This document shows, piece by piece, positions 48,886 to 56,032 of a stretch of 56,032 nt of DNA. The DNA comes from a virus: the IMG/VR virus record IMGVR_UViG_3300022696_000137, positions 1 to 56,032 of that record. One strand, 5' to 3'. The position numbers were made by a program, and so were the translations under genes. Below the pieces are notes generated by a model. The model worked only from the letters and a program-made list of their open reading frames with translations. It was not told the origin of the DNA and made no database searches. Every line of letters begins with the position of its first letter. The first letter of the stretch is position 1.

Positions 48886-50289
48886 ATGAATTTTTCTATT
48901 GTTACTGGATGTACACCAGATTATTTAAAAAAATTAAAATGGACTCTCCCAACATGGAATAAAAAACCACAATTTAAAAATAAACCTCTAATAATTTTTT
49001 ATAGTGGATTAACAAAAAAACATTTTAAATTTGTAGATAAGTATTTTAAAAATGTTACTTTAGTTGATTGGAAAATGTCAAAAGCAGAAAATGTTAGAGA
49101 ATTAATGTTGTCTTCTTTTGTTTTGGGGTCTTTTCATGTAAATACAGAATATTTTATTAAACTTGATGCAGACACTTTTTTTACAAATGATAAAGATGTT
49201 TTTGATGAAGATGATTTTAAATACGATATTGTTTCTCATAGATGGTCATATACAAAGCCGGGTTGGTGGATTGATGTTCTGGAAAATTATTTTAATGGTA
49301 AAGAATCTTCCATAGTAAATAGAAATAATAATAATAGAAAAACAGAAAATAGAATACAAAGTATTTGTTGTTTACATAAAACTAATTTTGTAAAGTTTTT
49401 GGCAACAAAATTTAAGGATAAATTACCAGTTCCATCACATGATACTGTGGTTTGGTTTTTTGCTGATAGAATGAAAGAACATTCTTGGAAAGGAAAAAAT
49501 TTAAAACGGTTTGGTGTAAATCACAATTCAAATTTTAGGAAACTTAGAGAAGAAATATGTTCTAATTTTTTAACTTTTAAAAATGATTTTTTAATTGATT
49601 CTTTATTAAATAATATTCAATTGGAATTAACTTCTTATTGTCAATTAAAGTGTTTTAATTGTGATAGAAATTGTGGTGTTGTCAATAAACAAGAATATTT
49701 ACCAATTTCAAAGCTTTGGAATTTTGTTGAAGCCAGTATAATTAAAAAGAAAAAATGGAATAGGATTGATTTGATTGGTGGAGAACCAACTTATTATCCA
49801 CATTTTAAAGAGATGTTTGATATAATAAAGATTTATAAAAATAAATATCCTAAGACGGTTATTAGATTTAGTACTAATGGATTAGGAGAATTTGTAAAAA
49901 ATAAATTAAAAGAAATTCCAGATTGGGTTGTTATTAGAAATAGTAATAAAAAAAGTAAAAATAATAAATTTGATTCTTATAATTCTGCTCCTATTGACTT
50001 TGGTGAAAAATACCCCAAAGCATGTTCTATTCCTTGGAGGTGTGGAATTGCTCTGAATAAAAGAGGATATTTCCTTTGCGGTGCCGGTGCATCTGTTGAT
50101 AAGGTTTTTAATTTAAATTCTGCTATAAATTCGTTTGATTATCTTACAATTGAAAATCTTTTGGTTCAAATACCTAAATTGTGTAAATATTGTGGACATA
50201 GTAATTGTAAATCTAAAGAGTTGGTTTGTGTTCCTAAAATTAGTAAAAGTTGGAAAAAAGCTCTTTCAGAATTTAATAATGGGGGATGA
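48886..50289 (+). CDS. Glycosyltransferase-radical SAM fusion protein
   Basis: The ATG at 48886 is preferred over a TTG at 48880. The protein has about 467 residues in two parts. Residues 1-230 resemble a GT-A domain (FSIVTGCTPDYLKKLKWTLP and YFIKLDADTFF). Residues 240-467 are radical SAM: ELTSYCQLKCFNCDRNCG (CxxxCxxC), DLIGGEPTYY, and Cys-rich C terminus CGAGASVDK, CKYCGHSNC, possibly SPASM-like. A single chain combining sugar transfer and radical chemistry is unusual. Confidence 0.8.
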   Translation: MNFSIVTGCTPDYLKKLKWTLPTWNKKPQFKNKPLIIFYSGLTKKHFKFVDKYFKNVTLVDWKMSKAENVRELMLSSFVLGSFHVNTEYFIKLDADTFFTNDKDVFDEDDFKYDIVSHRWSYTKPGWWIDVLENYFNGKESSIVNRNNNNRKTENRIQSICCLHKTNFVKFLATKFKDKLPVPSHDTVVWFFADRMKEHSWKGKNLKRFGVNHNSNFRKLREEICSNFLTFKNDFLIDSLLNNIQLELTSYCQLKCFNCDRNCGVVNKQEYLPISKLWNFVEASIIKKKKWNRIDLIGGEPTYYPHFKEMFDIIKIYKNKYPKTVIRFSTNGLGEFVKNKLKEIPDWVVIRNSNKKSKNNKFDSYNSAPIDFGEKYPKACSIPWRCGIALNKRGYFLCGAGASVDKVFNLNSAINSFDYLTIENLLVQIPKLCKYCGHSNCKSKELVCVPKISKSWKKALSEFNNGG

Positions 50290-51033
50290 ATGAATATTGA
50301 ATTATTTTCTTCAGTTTATAATTTTCAAAAAAGATGGTGTTGGCATTTATCATCTTTGGTAGAACAAACACATAAAATTAAAATGAGATATAATGTAGCT
50401 TATGTTAAGAATAATGGGAATCCAAAAACTGAAGATGTTATGGATTATTTTAGAAAAAAATTTGGAATTGTGTTTAATCCAGTTAAATTTGAATCTAAAG
50501 AAGATATGCTCTATAGAGGACTTGTTAGAAATAAACAAATAAAAAAATCTAAAGGGTCTTGGTTCTTTTTTGTTGATTGTGATATAGTTTATTCAAAGAA
50601 TTTTTTTAAAGAGATGACTAAATATCTTAATGATAAAGTTGATAAAATTATATCCGCACCTCAATTTAGTTATACAAATATAGAAAATACACAAAAAGTT
50701 TTTTCAGAATTTTCAAATTTTTATATTCCTGATGTTTATGAAAAGTCTTTGTGTTTGGGTATTAATAAAACAAAATCTTTTAATATAGCTCCTGGAGGAA
50801 TGCAAATTGTAAGGAAACAATTGGTTATGGAAAAAGCTAATGGTAGATATGTGAATCCAAAACGTCATGGTGATAGGCCATTAGGAAATATAGGAACAAG
50901 AAGTGATATAAAATTTAGAAGAGCAATTGATGGAAGTTTTAAAGGATCAAAAATAATTAAACTTCCCACACAAATTCATTTGGAACATTATAGAAGTGTA
51001 GATGAAAAATTTAACCCAGAAGAACAAAAATGA
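50290..51033 (+). CDS. GT-A glycosyltransferase
   Basis: The 247-residue protein starts NIELFSSVYNFQKRWCWHLSS and has SWFFFVDCDIVYSKNFF, the DxD motif. It continues with FNIAPGGMQIVRKQL and a basic, aromatic end with HLEHYRSVDEKF. It abuts the previous gene (50289/50290) and overlaps the next by 4 nt. Donor and acceptor unknown. Confidence 0.7.
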   Translation: MNIELFSSVYNFQKRWCWHLSSLVEQTHKIKMRYNVAYVKNNGNPKTEDVMDYFRKKFGIVFNPVKFESKEDMLYRGLVRNKQIKKSKGSWFFFVDCDIVYSKNFFKEMTKYLNDKVDKIISAPQFSYTNIENTQKVFSEFSNFYIPDVYEKSLCLGINKTKSFNIAPGGMQIVRKQLVMEKANGRYVNPKRHGDRPLGNIGTRSDIKFRRAIDGSFKGSKIIKLPTQIHLEHYRSVDEKFNPEEQK

Positions 51034-51977
51034 ATAATAAAATACTTTATTTTTTAACAGAAGCAGATAAATTGGTGGCCGGGAAATATGTAAATCCTGT
51101 TACTTGTGAAATTGATTTGACTACGGTTTGTCAAAATAATTGTTATTTTTGTATTAATAAAGAGTCTAATAATGATAGTCATTCTATCTTAAATCTTAAT
51201 TTATTAAATAGATTATTGTCTGAATTAAAGATTATTGGTGTAAAATCTATAACGTTTACGGGGGGTGGTGAGCCTTTACTCCACCCCCATTTTGAAGAAT
51301 GTGTTAGACTTGTCAAGTCTTATGATTTTAAGCTTGGTTTGATTACAAATGGAGTTTTATTGAATAAATGTATTAATTTATCTTCATCTTTTGATTTTAT
51401 TAGAATTAGTTTATATGGTATAAACGAAATTACTTATGGGGAAAAAACAGGAAAACCGAAAAATTTTGGTTTAGTATATAAAAATGTAAAGGTTTTGGTA
51501 AATACTTTAAACCCTAAAACTAAACCTACAATTGGTTTTAGTTATGTTGTTCCAAAAGATGAACAAAATATAGCCGAAGCTAAACAATTTGCTAAAGAAT
51601 TAAAAGTAGATTATATTCAATTTAAACCTATTCTTGGGAATGGGGATGATGAAATTGAAGAAATTAATTTGGATGAAAAGTCTATGATAACTAATAGATT
51701 TACACCTAAAAATGATATGCCGTGTAAGTTGGCTGGGTTGATTGGAATTGTTAGCGCAGATGGAAATGTATATTATTGTTGCATGAAGAGAGGAGATGAT
51801 AAATATTTGTTAGGTAATTTAAAATATACTAATTTTTCAAAACTTTGGAAGAAGAGGTTAGAAATAGTTCCGGATTTTTTAAAATGTTCTTCTTGTAGAT
51901 ATATGAATTATGTAAAGGGTTTTGAAAATATAAAGGAATCTGATAAACATTTTCTTAAACATAAGGATTTTTTGTGA
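51030..51977 (+). CDS. Radical SAM protein with SPASM-type C-terminal cluster
   Basis: The 315-residue protein has EIDLTTVCQNNCYFCIN (CxxxCxxC near residue 34), ITFTGGGEPLLHPHF, LITNGVLL, and a C-terminal Cys set: MPCKLAGL, YYCCMKRGDDKY, and LKCSSCRYMNY. This SPASM-like layout fits enzymes modifying peptides or sugars. It overlaps neighbouring genes by 4 nt on each side. Confidence 0.82.
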   Translation: MNNKILYFLTEADKLVAGKYVNPVTCEIDLTTVCQNNCYFCINKESNNDSHSILNLNLLNRLLSELKIIGVKSITFTGGGEPLLHPHFEECVRLVKSYDFKLGLITNGVLLNKCINLSSSFDFIRISLYGINEITYGEKTGKPKNFGLVYKNVKVLVNTLNPKTKPTIGFSYVVPKDEQNIAEAKQFAKELKVDYIQFKPILGNGDDEIEEINLDEKSMITNRFTPKNDMPCKLAGLIGIVSADGNVYYCCMKRGDDKYLLGNLKYTNFSKLWKKRLEIVPDFLKCSSCRYMNYVKGFENIKESDKHFLKHKDFL

Positions 51978-52624
51978 TTTTAAGGGGTAATTCAAGAAGA
52001 GTTTTGTTTGATCAATTAAAAGGGGATCCTTATTTTTTGAAAAGAATTCCTCAAGGTTTGGTTAATAATTTTATTGATATAGGGTCAAATGTTGGTTTTA
52101 TTTCAATGTTTATAAGATTTTTACACCCATATTCCAATATTCTTTCTGTGGAACCACATCCAGTTATTTATAATCAATTAAATGAAAATGTAAAAAATTT
52201 GAAGATTAATAGTTTAAATTGTGCTTTAGGTGACGGCTCGGATTTTTATTTGTTTTCAGAGAGAAAAATGGATTTGTGTAATCTTTTTTCTTCTGAAAAA
52301 AAGAATTCCAATCTTACTGTAAAAAGTATGACACTTAATAATATTTTTAAGTTTTCAAATTTTGATTTAGATGATGTGTATTTAAAAATTGATTGTGAGG
52401 GTGCTGAAACTATTTTGATGTATAATGAAGAATCAGAAAATATTTTAAGGAAATGTAAATTTGTTTCTATGGAATTACATAATAAAGATAAAAATAAAGG
52501 TACTATTGAAGAATTAATTGAGTGGTTTCAAAATTTATTAATGAAAACTCATACTATACATATTAAAAAGAATAGTGGTTTAGCAGCTAATGTTTTATCT
52601 ATAAGGAAAGATATTTATTTATGA
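51974..52624 (+). CDS. FkbM-family methyltransferase
   Basis: The 216-residue protein starts at a GTG overlapping the TGA (GTGA). NFIDIGSNVGFISMFI is the SAM-binding Gly loop, SVEPHP the acidic ribose-binding loop, and VYLKIDCEGAETILM the FkbM signature. FkbM enzymes O-methylate sugars or related groups. It fits the glycan cluster. Confidence 0.85.
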   Translation: MILRGNSRRVLFDQLKGDPYFLKRIPQGLVNNFIDIGSNVGFISMFIRFLHPYSNILSVEPHPVIYNQLNENVKNLKINSLNCALGDGSDFYLFSERKMDLCNLFSSEKKNSNLTVKSMTLNNIFKFSNFDLDDVYLKIDCEGAETILMYNEESENILRKCKFVSMELHNKDKNKGTIEELIEWFQNLLMKTHTIHIKKNSGLAANVLSIRKDIYL

Positions 52625-53181
52625 ACATAAATAGATTAATGCCTAAATTTATTCAAGCTATAGCTCAAGGATTAAAATATCATGATAAATTAGACACTTA
52701 TGTAGAGCTTGGTGTTTATAAAGGAAGAACATTTTCGAGAGTGGCTCCATTAACACAAAAAGCTTTTGCTGTAGATATTAGTGATAAATTTTTTGATAGA
52801 ATTTCGGGTATAGAAAATGCGGAATTAATTAATACTTCAACTACAATTTTTTTAAATGAAAGTATTAAATTAAAAAGAAAATTTGATTTAATTTTTATTG
52901 ATGCTAATCATAAATTTGAAAATAGTTTTTCGGATTTTTTATTATCTTTAAAAGTTATTAAAGATGGTGGAGTTATTATTCTTCATGATACATATCCAGC
53001 TTCTGATAAAATGATTTCTAAAAATGGTAATGTTAAGTGTGGAACTACTTGGAAAACTGCTTTAAAAATAAAAAATGAATTTTTGGATGAGTGTGAAATT
53101 GCTACACTCCCATTTTATCATGGTATAACAGTTGTAAGAAAAGTTTGTAGAAATGTTCAACTTGATTGGAAGGAGAATTGA
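52621..53181 (+). CDS. Class I SAM-dependent methyltransferase
   Basis: The 186-residue protein has YVELGVYKGRTF (SAM loop), AFAVDIS, DLIFIDANHKFENSFSDFLLSL, and GGVIILHDTYPA. This matches the Methyltransf_24 group, often in surface-sugar or cephalosporin-type methylation clusters. It overlaps the FkbM gene by 4 nt. Confidence 0.78.
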   Translation: MNINRLMPKFIQAIAQGLKYHDKLDTYVELGVYKGRTFSRVAPLTQKAFAVDISDKFFDRISGIENAELINTSTTIFLNESIKLKRKFDLIFIDANHKFENSFSDFLLSLKVIKDGGVIILHDTYPASDKMISKNGNVKCGTTWKTALKIKNEFLDECEIATLPFYHGITVVRKVCRNVQLDWKEN

Positions 53182-53182
53182 A

Positions 53183-54118
53183 ATGATTAGGAAAAGCAAA
53201 ATTTGGGGAGAGACTCAGTTTTTATTTTCAAAAAATAATGTAGAAATACATAGAATTGAAATTAAAAGGGGTGGTTATTGTAGTAAACATTTTCATAATT
53301 TTAAGTTTAATATGTTTTTTGTTGAAACGGGTGTTCTTGATGTTAAAGTAAAAGAAAATGATTCTAATATAATAAATTCTACTATTCTTTATGGTGGTGA
53401 TATTACAACAGTCGAACCCAGAAAACTTCACATGTTTTTAGCTAAAGAAGATACAATAGCGTATGAAATTTATTGGGTTGAATTGAATGGTGAAGATATT
53501 GTTAGAGAATCCGTTGGTGGGATGCATAAATTTGAAGATGATAAATATACAGGTAGATATTTTAGGAGACGAATAAAAACTATAAATAAGCAAGAAGCTA
53601 ATTATGCTTATCAAATGAACTTTTTCTTTACACCTAAAATGGTTTATGATATTGGTTGTGGTTTAGGAGCTTATCTGGAACAATTTAAATGTTTAGGTTG
53701 TGAGGTTCTTGGATTTGATAAATATTTGGACCGGGCAAAGGCATATTGTTCACCTAATATTATTAATAACATAATTAAAGCAGATATTTTAAATGATAAT
53801 AAAATTGAAAAGAAATCAGATTTAACTTTGTGTATAGAATTAGGGGAACATATTACTCCATTAAAATCTGCTGATTTTGTTAGAAACATTTGTAATTTAT
53901 CAAATAAAGATATAGTTTTTGTTGCTGAGGGTCCCGGAAAGATTGGGAATGGTCATATAAATTGTAGAGAAAAAGAATATTGGGTTGCTTTATTTTCAAG
54001 TTTTGGTTTTCCAAGAAATAGAAAGAAAGAATTAGAGTTGAAGAATATTTTTGAATCCATTGGAGATGAACTTAATTTAAATAAAAATTTAATTTTATTT
54101 AGTAAAAGAGAGGTTTAA
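53183..54118 (+). CDS. Cupin-methyltransferase fusion protein
   Basis: The ATG at 53183 (GGAGAATTGAA before it) is preferred to an upstream in-frame start at 53153. The product has about 311 residues. Residues 1-120 form a cupin (GGYCSKHFHNFKFNMFFVETG and VEPRKLHMFLAKED) with His ligands, as in sugar-phosphate isomerase-like domains. Residues 145-311 form a methyltransferase (MVYDIGCGLGAYLEQF, VLGFDKYLDRA, TLCIELGEHI). It may act on nucleotide sugars. Confidence 0.75.
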   Translation: MIRKSKIWGETQFLFSKNNVEIHRIEIKRGGYCSKHFHNFKFNMFFVETGVLDVKVKENDSNIINSTILYGGDITTVEPRKLHMFLAKEDTIAYEIYWVELNGEDIVRESVGGMHKFEDDKYTGRYFRRRIKTINKQEANYAYQMNFFFTPKMVYDIGCGLGAYLEQFKCLGCEVLGFDKYLDRAKAYCSPNIINNIIKADILNDNKIEKKSDLTLCIELGEHITPLKSADFVRNICNLSNKDIVFVAEGPGKIGNGHINCREKEYWVALFSSFGFPRNRKKELELKNIFESIGDELNLNKNLILFSKREV

Positions 54119-54119
54119 A

Positions 54120-54845
54120 ATGGCTGAGGTTGCATTAAAAATTAATGCCGGTTCTGGTTTTGATGATGGTGATTCTATTCAACTTTTTAATAATAGACGA
54201 ATTTTATCTGTAAATGCACAAAATATATGCTTTAAAGATATTAAATTTAATTTTCATGGATTAAGAGATGTTGATAGTTTAGTATATAAAATTCTGAATA
54301 GCTTTTTTCAATATAAATTTGAGAGAAAAAGTAAAGATATTATTGAACGGATTGAAATTGACTCTAATTTTTCGGAGTTTTTCGGTTCACCACAAATAAG
54401 TGTAGAAGAAGTTTTAAAAACAAAATTAAAGAAAAAGAATCATTTGGTTTTTGGTGTTCCAGGTAAAGAAATTTGGTTTGGTGGAAAATGGCTGGATAAT
54501 GAAAAAAATATTAATAATATTTGGGATGATATAGGAAATTATACGGGTAAAAAGAAAGAAGATTTTAAGAAATTTCCGTTTTCTGAACATGAAAGAAAAG
54601 TGCATTTTATTTCCTCTTTAGAAGAAGATGTAACAGATGAAGAGGTTCTTGAGTATCAAAACCCCGGGGTCAATGATAAAAAAGAAATAGTTTTTAAAAG
54701 ATGTTATAAAATTCCTTGGTTTGAATCTTTAAAAGTTTCTCCCAAAAATATTAAGCGTCTTAGAGATAAAAATAAATTTGTAGATTTGAGAGATGATTTT
54801 GGTTTTAATAAACAAGAATTTATTAATAAAATGAGATATAACTAA
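54120..54845 (+). CDS. Hypothetical protein, probably virion-associated
   Basis: The 241-residue protein starts AEVALKINAGSGFDDGDSIQLFNNRRI, an opening I recall in large-phage virion proteins. The rest is charged and mixed, with KIPWFESLKVSPKNIKRLRDK near the end. It overlaps the next gene by one nt (TAATG). Function unknown. Confidence 0.55.
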   Translation: MAEVALKINAGSGFDDGDSIQLFNNRRILSVNAQNICFKDIKFNFHGLRDVDSLVYKILNSFFQYKFERKSKDIIERIEIDSNFSEFFGSPQISVEEVLKTKLKKKNHLVFGVPGKEIWFGGKWLDNEKNINNIWDDIGNYTGKKKEDFKKFPFSEHERKVHFISSLEEDVTDEEVLEYQNPGVNDKKEIVFKRCYKIPWFESLKVSPKNIKRLRDKNKFVDLRDDFGFNKQEFINKMRYN

Positions 54846-56032
54846 TGGCTACAGTAACTAAAAGTATTGGTACAGATTCAAGAGATTATAGTACCATAAC
54901 ATTATGGGAAGCAGATTTAGATAATGGTTCTGTTTACAATTCTGGAGATGACGCTGTTGGTGAGTGTTATAATGATTCCGTTTTTGATGAAGAAATTAAT
55001 TTTAGTAATGGAACAACAGTTGGTTTAAATTCTATTAAGTTAACTGTTCCAGAAGCTGAAAGACACGACGGTACTGAAGGAACAGGTGCGAGAGTTGTGC
55101 CAACTTCTACATCCAATAATTCTATTTTAGATTTTGATAATAATACTATTCCTAAAACGGTTGAATGGTTAGAATTGGATTGTAATGGTCTTGATTATAA
55201 TTATGGTATTTATAATGGAAGTACATTTACTACAGAAATAATATTACGGAATTTAATTTTACATAATCTTAAAAATACAACTGGTTCTGGTAGTGTTTAT
55301 GGGGTGTATGCTAATAATAGAGCCGTTCAAATAATGAATTGTTTGATTTATGATATTTCCAACAATGAATTTACTGGTGGTGATATTTGGGGAATAAATA
55401 ATGATAATGATAGCTCTTTTGCCGCAGTATTAAATTGTACAGTTTGGTTATTGACGTCTGTACGATCTGACCAGTCCACGTTTGGAATAGAAGTTACAAA
55501 TAATGGAACTGGTTATGGTGTTCAAAATTGTTTAGTTACACAATTAAGTGGTACCGCGACGGAAAAACTTTGTATTGTTAGTGCGGCTAATCCAACTTAT
55601 GATTATAATGGTGTTTCTGATGATTCTGCACCAGGAGCAAATAGTTTACATAATTTAGTTGATACGGACCTTTTTGTTTCTACAGTTCTTGGGTCTGTAG
55701 ATTTACACTTAAAAGAATCGGCGTCTGTAAAAGGTCAAGGAGATGATTTAGGTACTACACCGACTAATGTTAATATAGATATTGATGGTTTTGATAGAGA
55801 TTCTGCTGGTGTTTCGTGGGATATGGGTGCCGATCAAACTGAAGGGGCGGATTCAAGTAGTTCTTCAGAATCAAGTGATAGTTCAAGTTCGGAATCAAGC
55901 TCTGATAGTTCAAGTTCCGAATCACAAGAAGAGAGTTCCCAAAGTTCTGAATCTTCAGAATCAAGCGAAAGTTCAAGCAGTTCTCAGTCTGAAGAACCTA
56001 TTTCTTGGGTGATTGTTTCTCAGTCTGGTGGT
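54845..56032 (+). CDS. Beta-helix-like virion protein with Ser-rich tract (partial)
   Basis: The frame starts at the ATG at 54845 and stays open for 396 codons to the window edge. Residues about 110-260 look like short beta-helix coils (LRNLILHNLKN, IMNCLIYDIS, VLNCTVWLLTS, VQNCLVTQLS). DIDGFDRDSAGVSWDMGADQ is the end signature of choice-of-anchor Q-type beta-helix proteins. A Ser/Glu/Asp-rich tract (about residues 336-385) precedes a new segment, ISWVIVSQSGG. It may be a tail-fibre, spike or surface adhesin. Confidence 0.75.
   Translation, partial: MATVTKSIGTDSRDYSTITLWEADLDNGSVYNSGDDAVGECYNDSVFDEEINFSNGTTVGLNSIKLTVPEAERHDGTEGTGARVVPTSTSNNSILDFDNNTIPKTVEWLELDCNGLDYNYGIYNGSTFTTEIILRNLILHNLKNTTGSGSVYGVYANNRAVQIMNCLIYDISNNEFTGGDIWGINNDNDSSFAAVLNCTVWLLTSVRSDQSTFGIEVTNNGTGYGVQNCLVTQLSGTATEKLCIVSAANPTYDYNGVSDDSAPGANSLHNLVDTDLFVSTVLGSVDLHLKESASVKGQGDDLGTTPTNVNIDIDGFDRDSAGVSWDMGADQTEGADSSSSSESSDSSSSESSSDSSSSESQEESSQSSESSESSESSSSSQSEEPISWVIVSQSGG

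Noticed and set aside
1-56032. tRNA genes, CRISPR arrays, integrase or att sites
   Set aside because: I saw no cloverleaf-like T-loop plus CCA patterns, no regular spaced repeats and no recombinase. This was by eye, and a tRNA search program would settle it.

Overview
The window is a piece of a large, AT-rich (roughly 30% G+C by eye) tailed-phage genome that is distantly T4-like. The T4-type replication and recombination set is nearly complete: sliding clamp gp45, clamp loader gp44/gp62, family-B DNA polymerase gp43, UvsX, DnaB-type helicase gp41, primase gp61, single-strand binding protein gp32 with a gp59-like neighbour, RNase H, gp46/gp47, UvsY, UvsW and late sigma factor gp55. No tRNA, rRNA, CRISPR array or integrase was seen. 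The host cannot be named. The anaerobic ribonucleotide reductase (NrdD/NrdG) fits growth in an anaerobe or facultative host.

Layout: from 1 to about 42.56 kb every gene is on the minus strand (early/middle functions). From 42.76 kb to the end every gene is on the plus strand (uvsY, uvsW, then late, virion and surface-modifying genes). From right to left the minus-strand half holds: gp46-gp55-gp47, a glycosyltransferase, a DHH phosphoesterase, polymerase (with a 175-residue mini-intein in motif C), uvsX, gp41, a gp33-position gene, gp59-like, gp32, primase, RuvC-like resolvase, RNase H, a frameshifted gp4-like head-completion nuclease, nrdG/nrdD, a 7-deazaguanine DNA-modification block (queE, queD, a phosphoribosyltransferase, an HNH-FolE fusion, dpdA-like, a HAD hydrolase, a second phosphoribosyltransferase, queC), a radical SAM protein, dUTPase, gp45, a sulfotransferase-like gene, gp44, thyX, a glycosyltransferase, an M15 peptidase, gp62, dNMP kinase and two different RNA ligases.

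Four free-standing homing endonuclease genes (two GIY-YIG, two Vsr-like) sit between these genes. All four share an unusual leader. An inverted repeat pairs the start codon or Shine-Dalgarno with an upstream arm or loop carrying a T4-type late promoter (TATAAATA or CATAAATA). Readthrough early transcripts would fold and hide the start; late transcripts starting inside the repeat would not. The early genes are driven by at least ten near-identical promoters (TTGACAATTATA, 17-18 nt, TATATT/AATATT) on the minus strand and one on the plus strand. Many of these overlap the 3' end of the upstream gene.

The right end (45.6-56.0 kb) has a membrane protein, small virion-like proteins, and a tightly overlapping cluster of glycosyltransferases, radical SAM proteins (one a GT-radical SAM fusion), FkbM and other methyltransferases and a cupin-methyltransferase fusion. 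It ends in an unfinished beta-helix-like protein with a Ser-rich tract. Most interesting for follow-up are the shared endonuclease leaders, the deazaguanine block with its HNH-FolE fusion and paired phosphoribosyltransferases, the radical SAM/glycosyltransferase cluster, and three apparent frameshifts, two of them at homopolymers.
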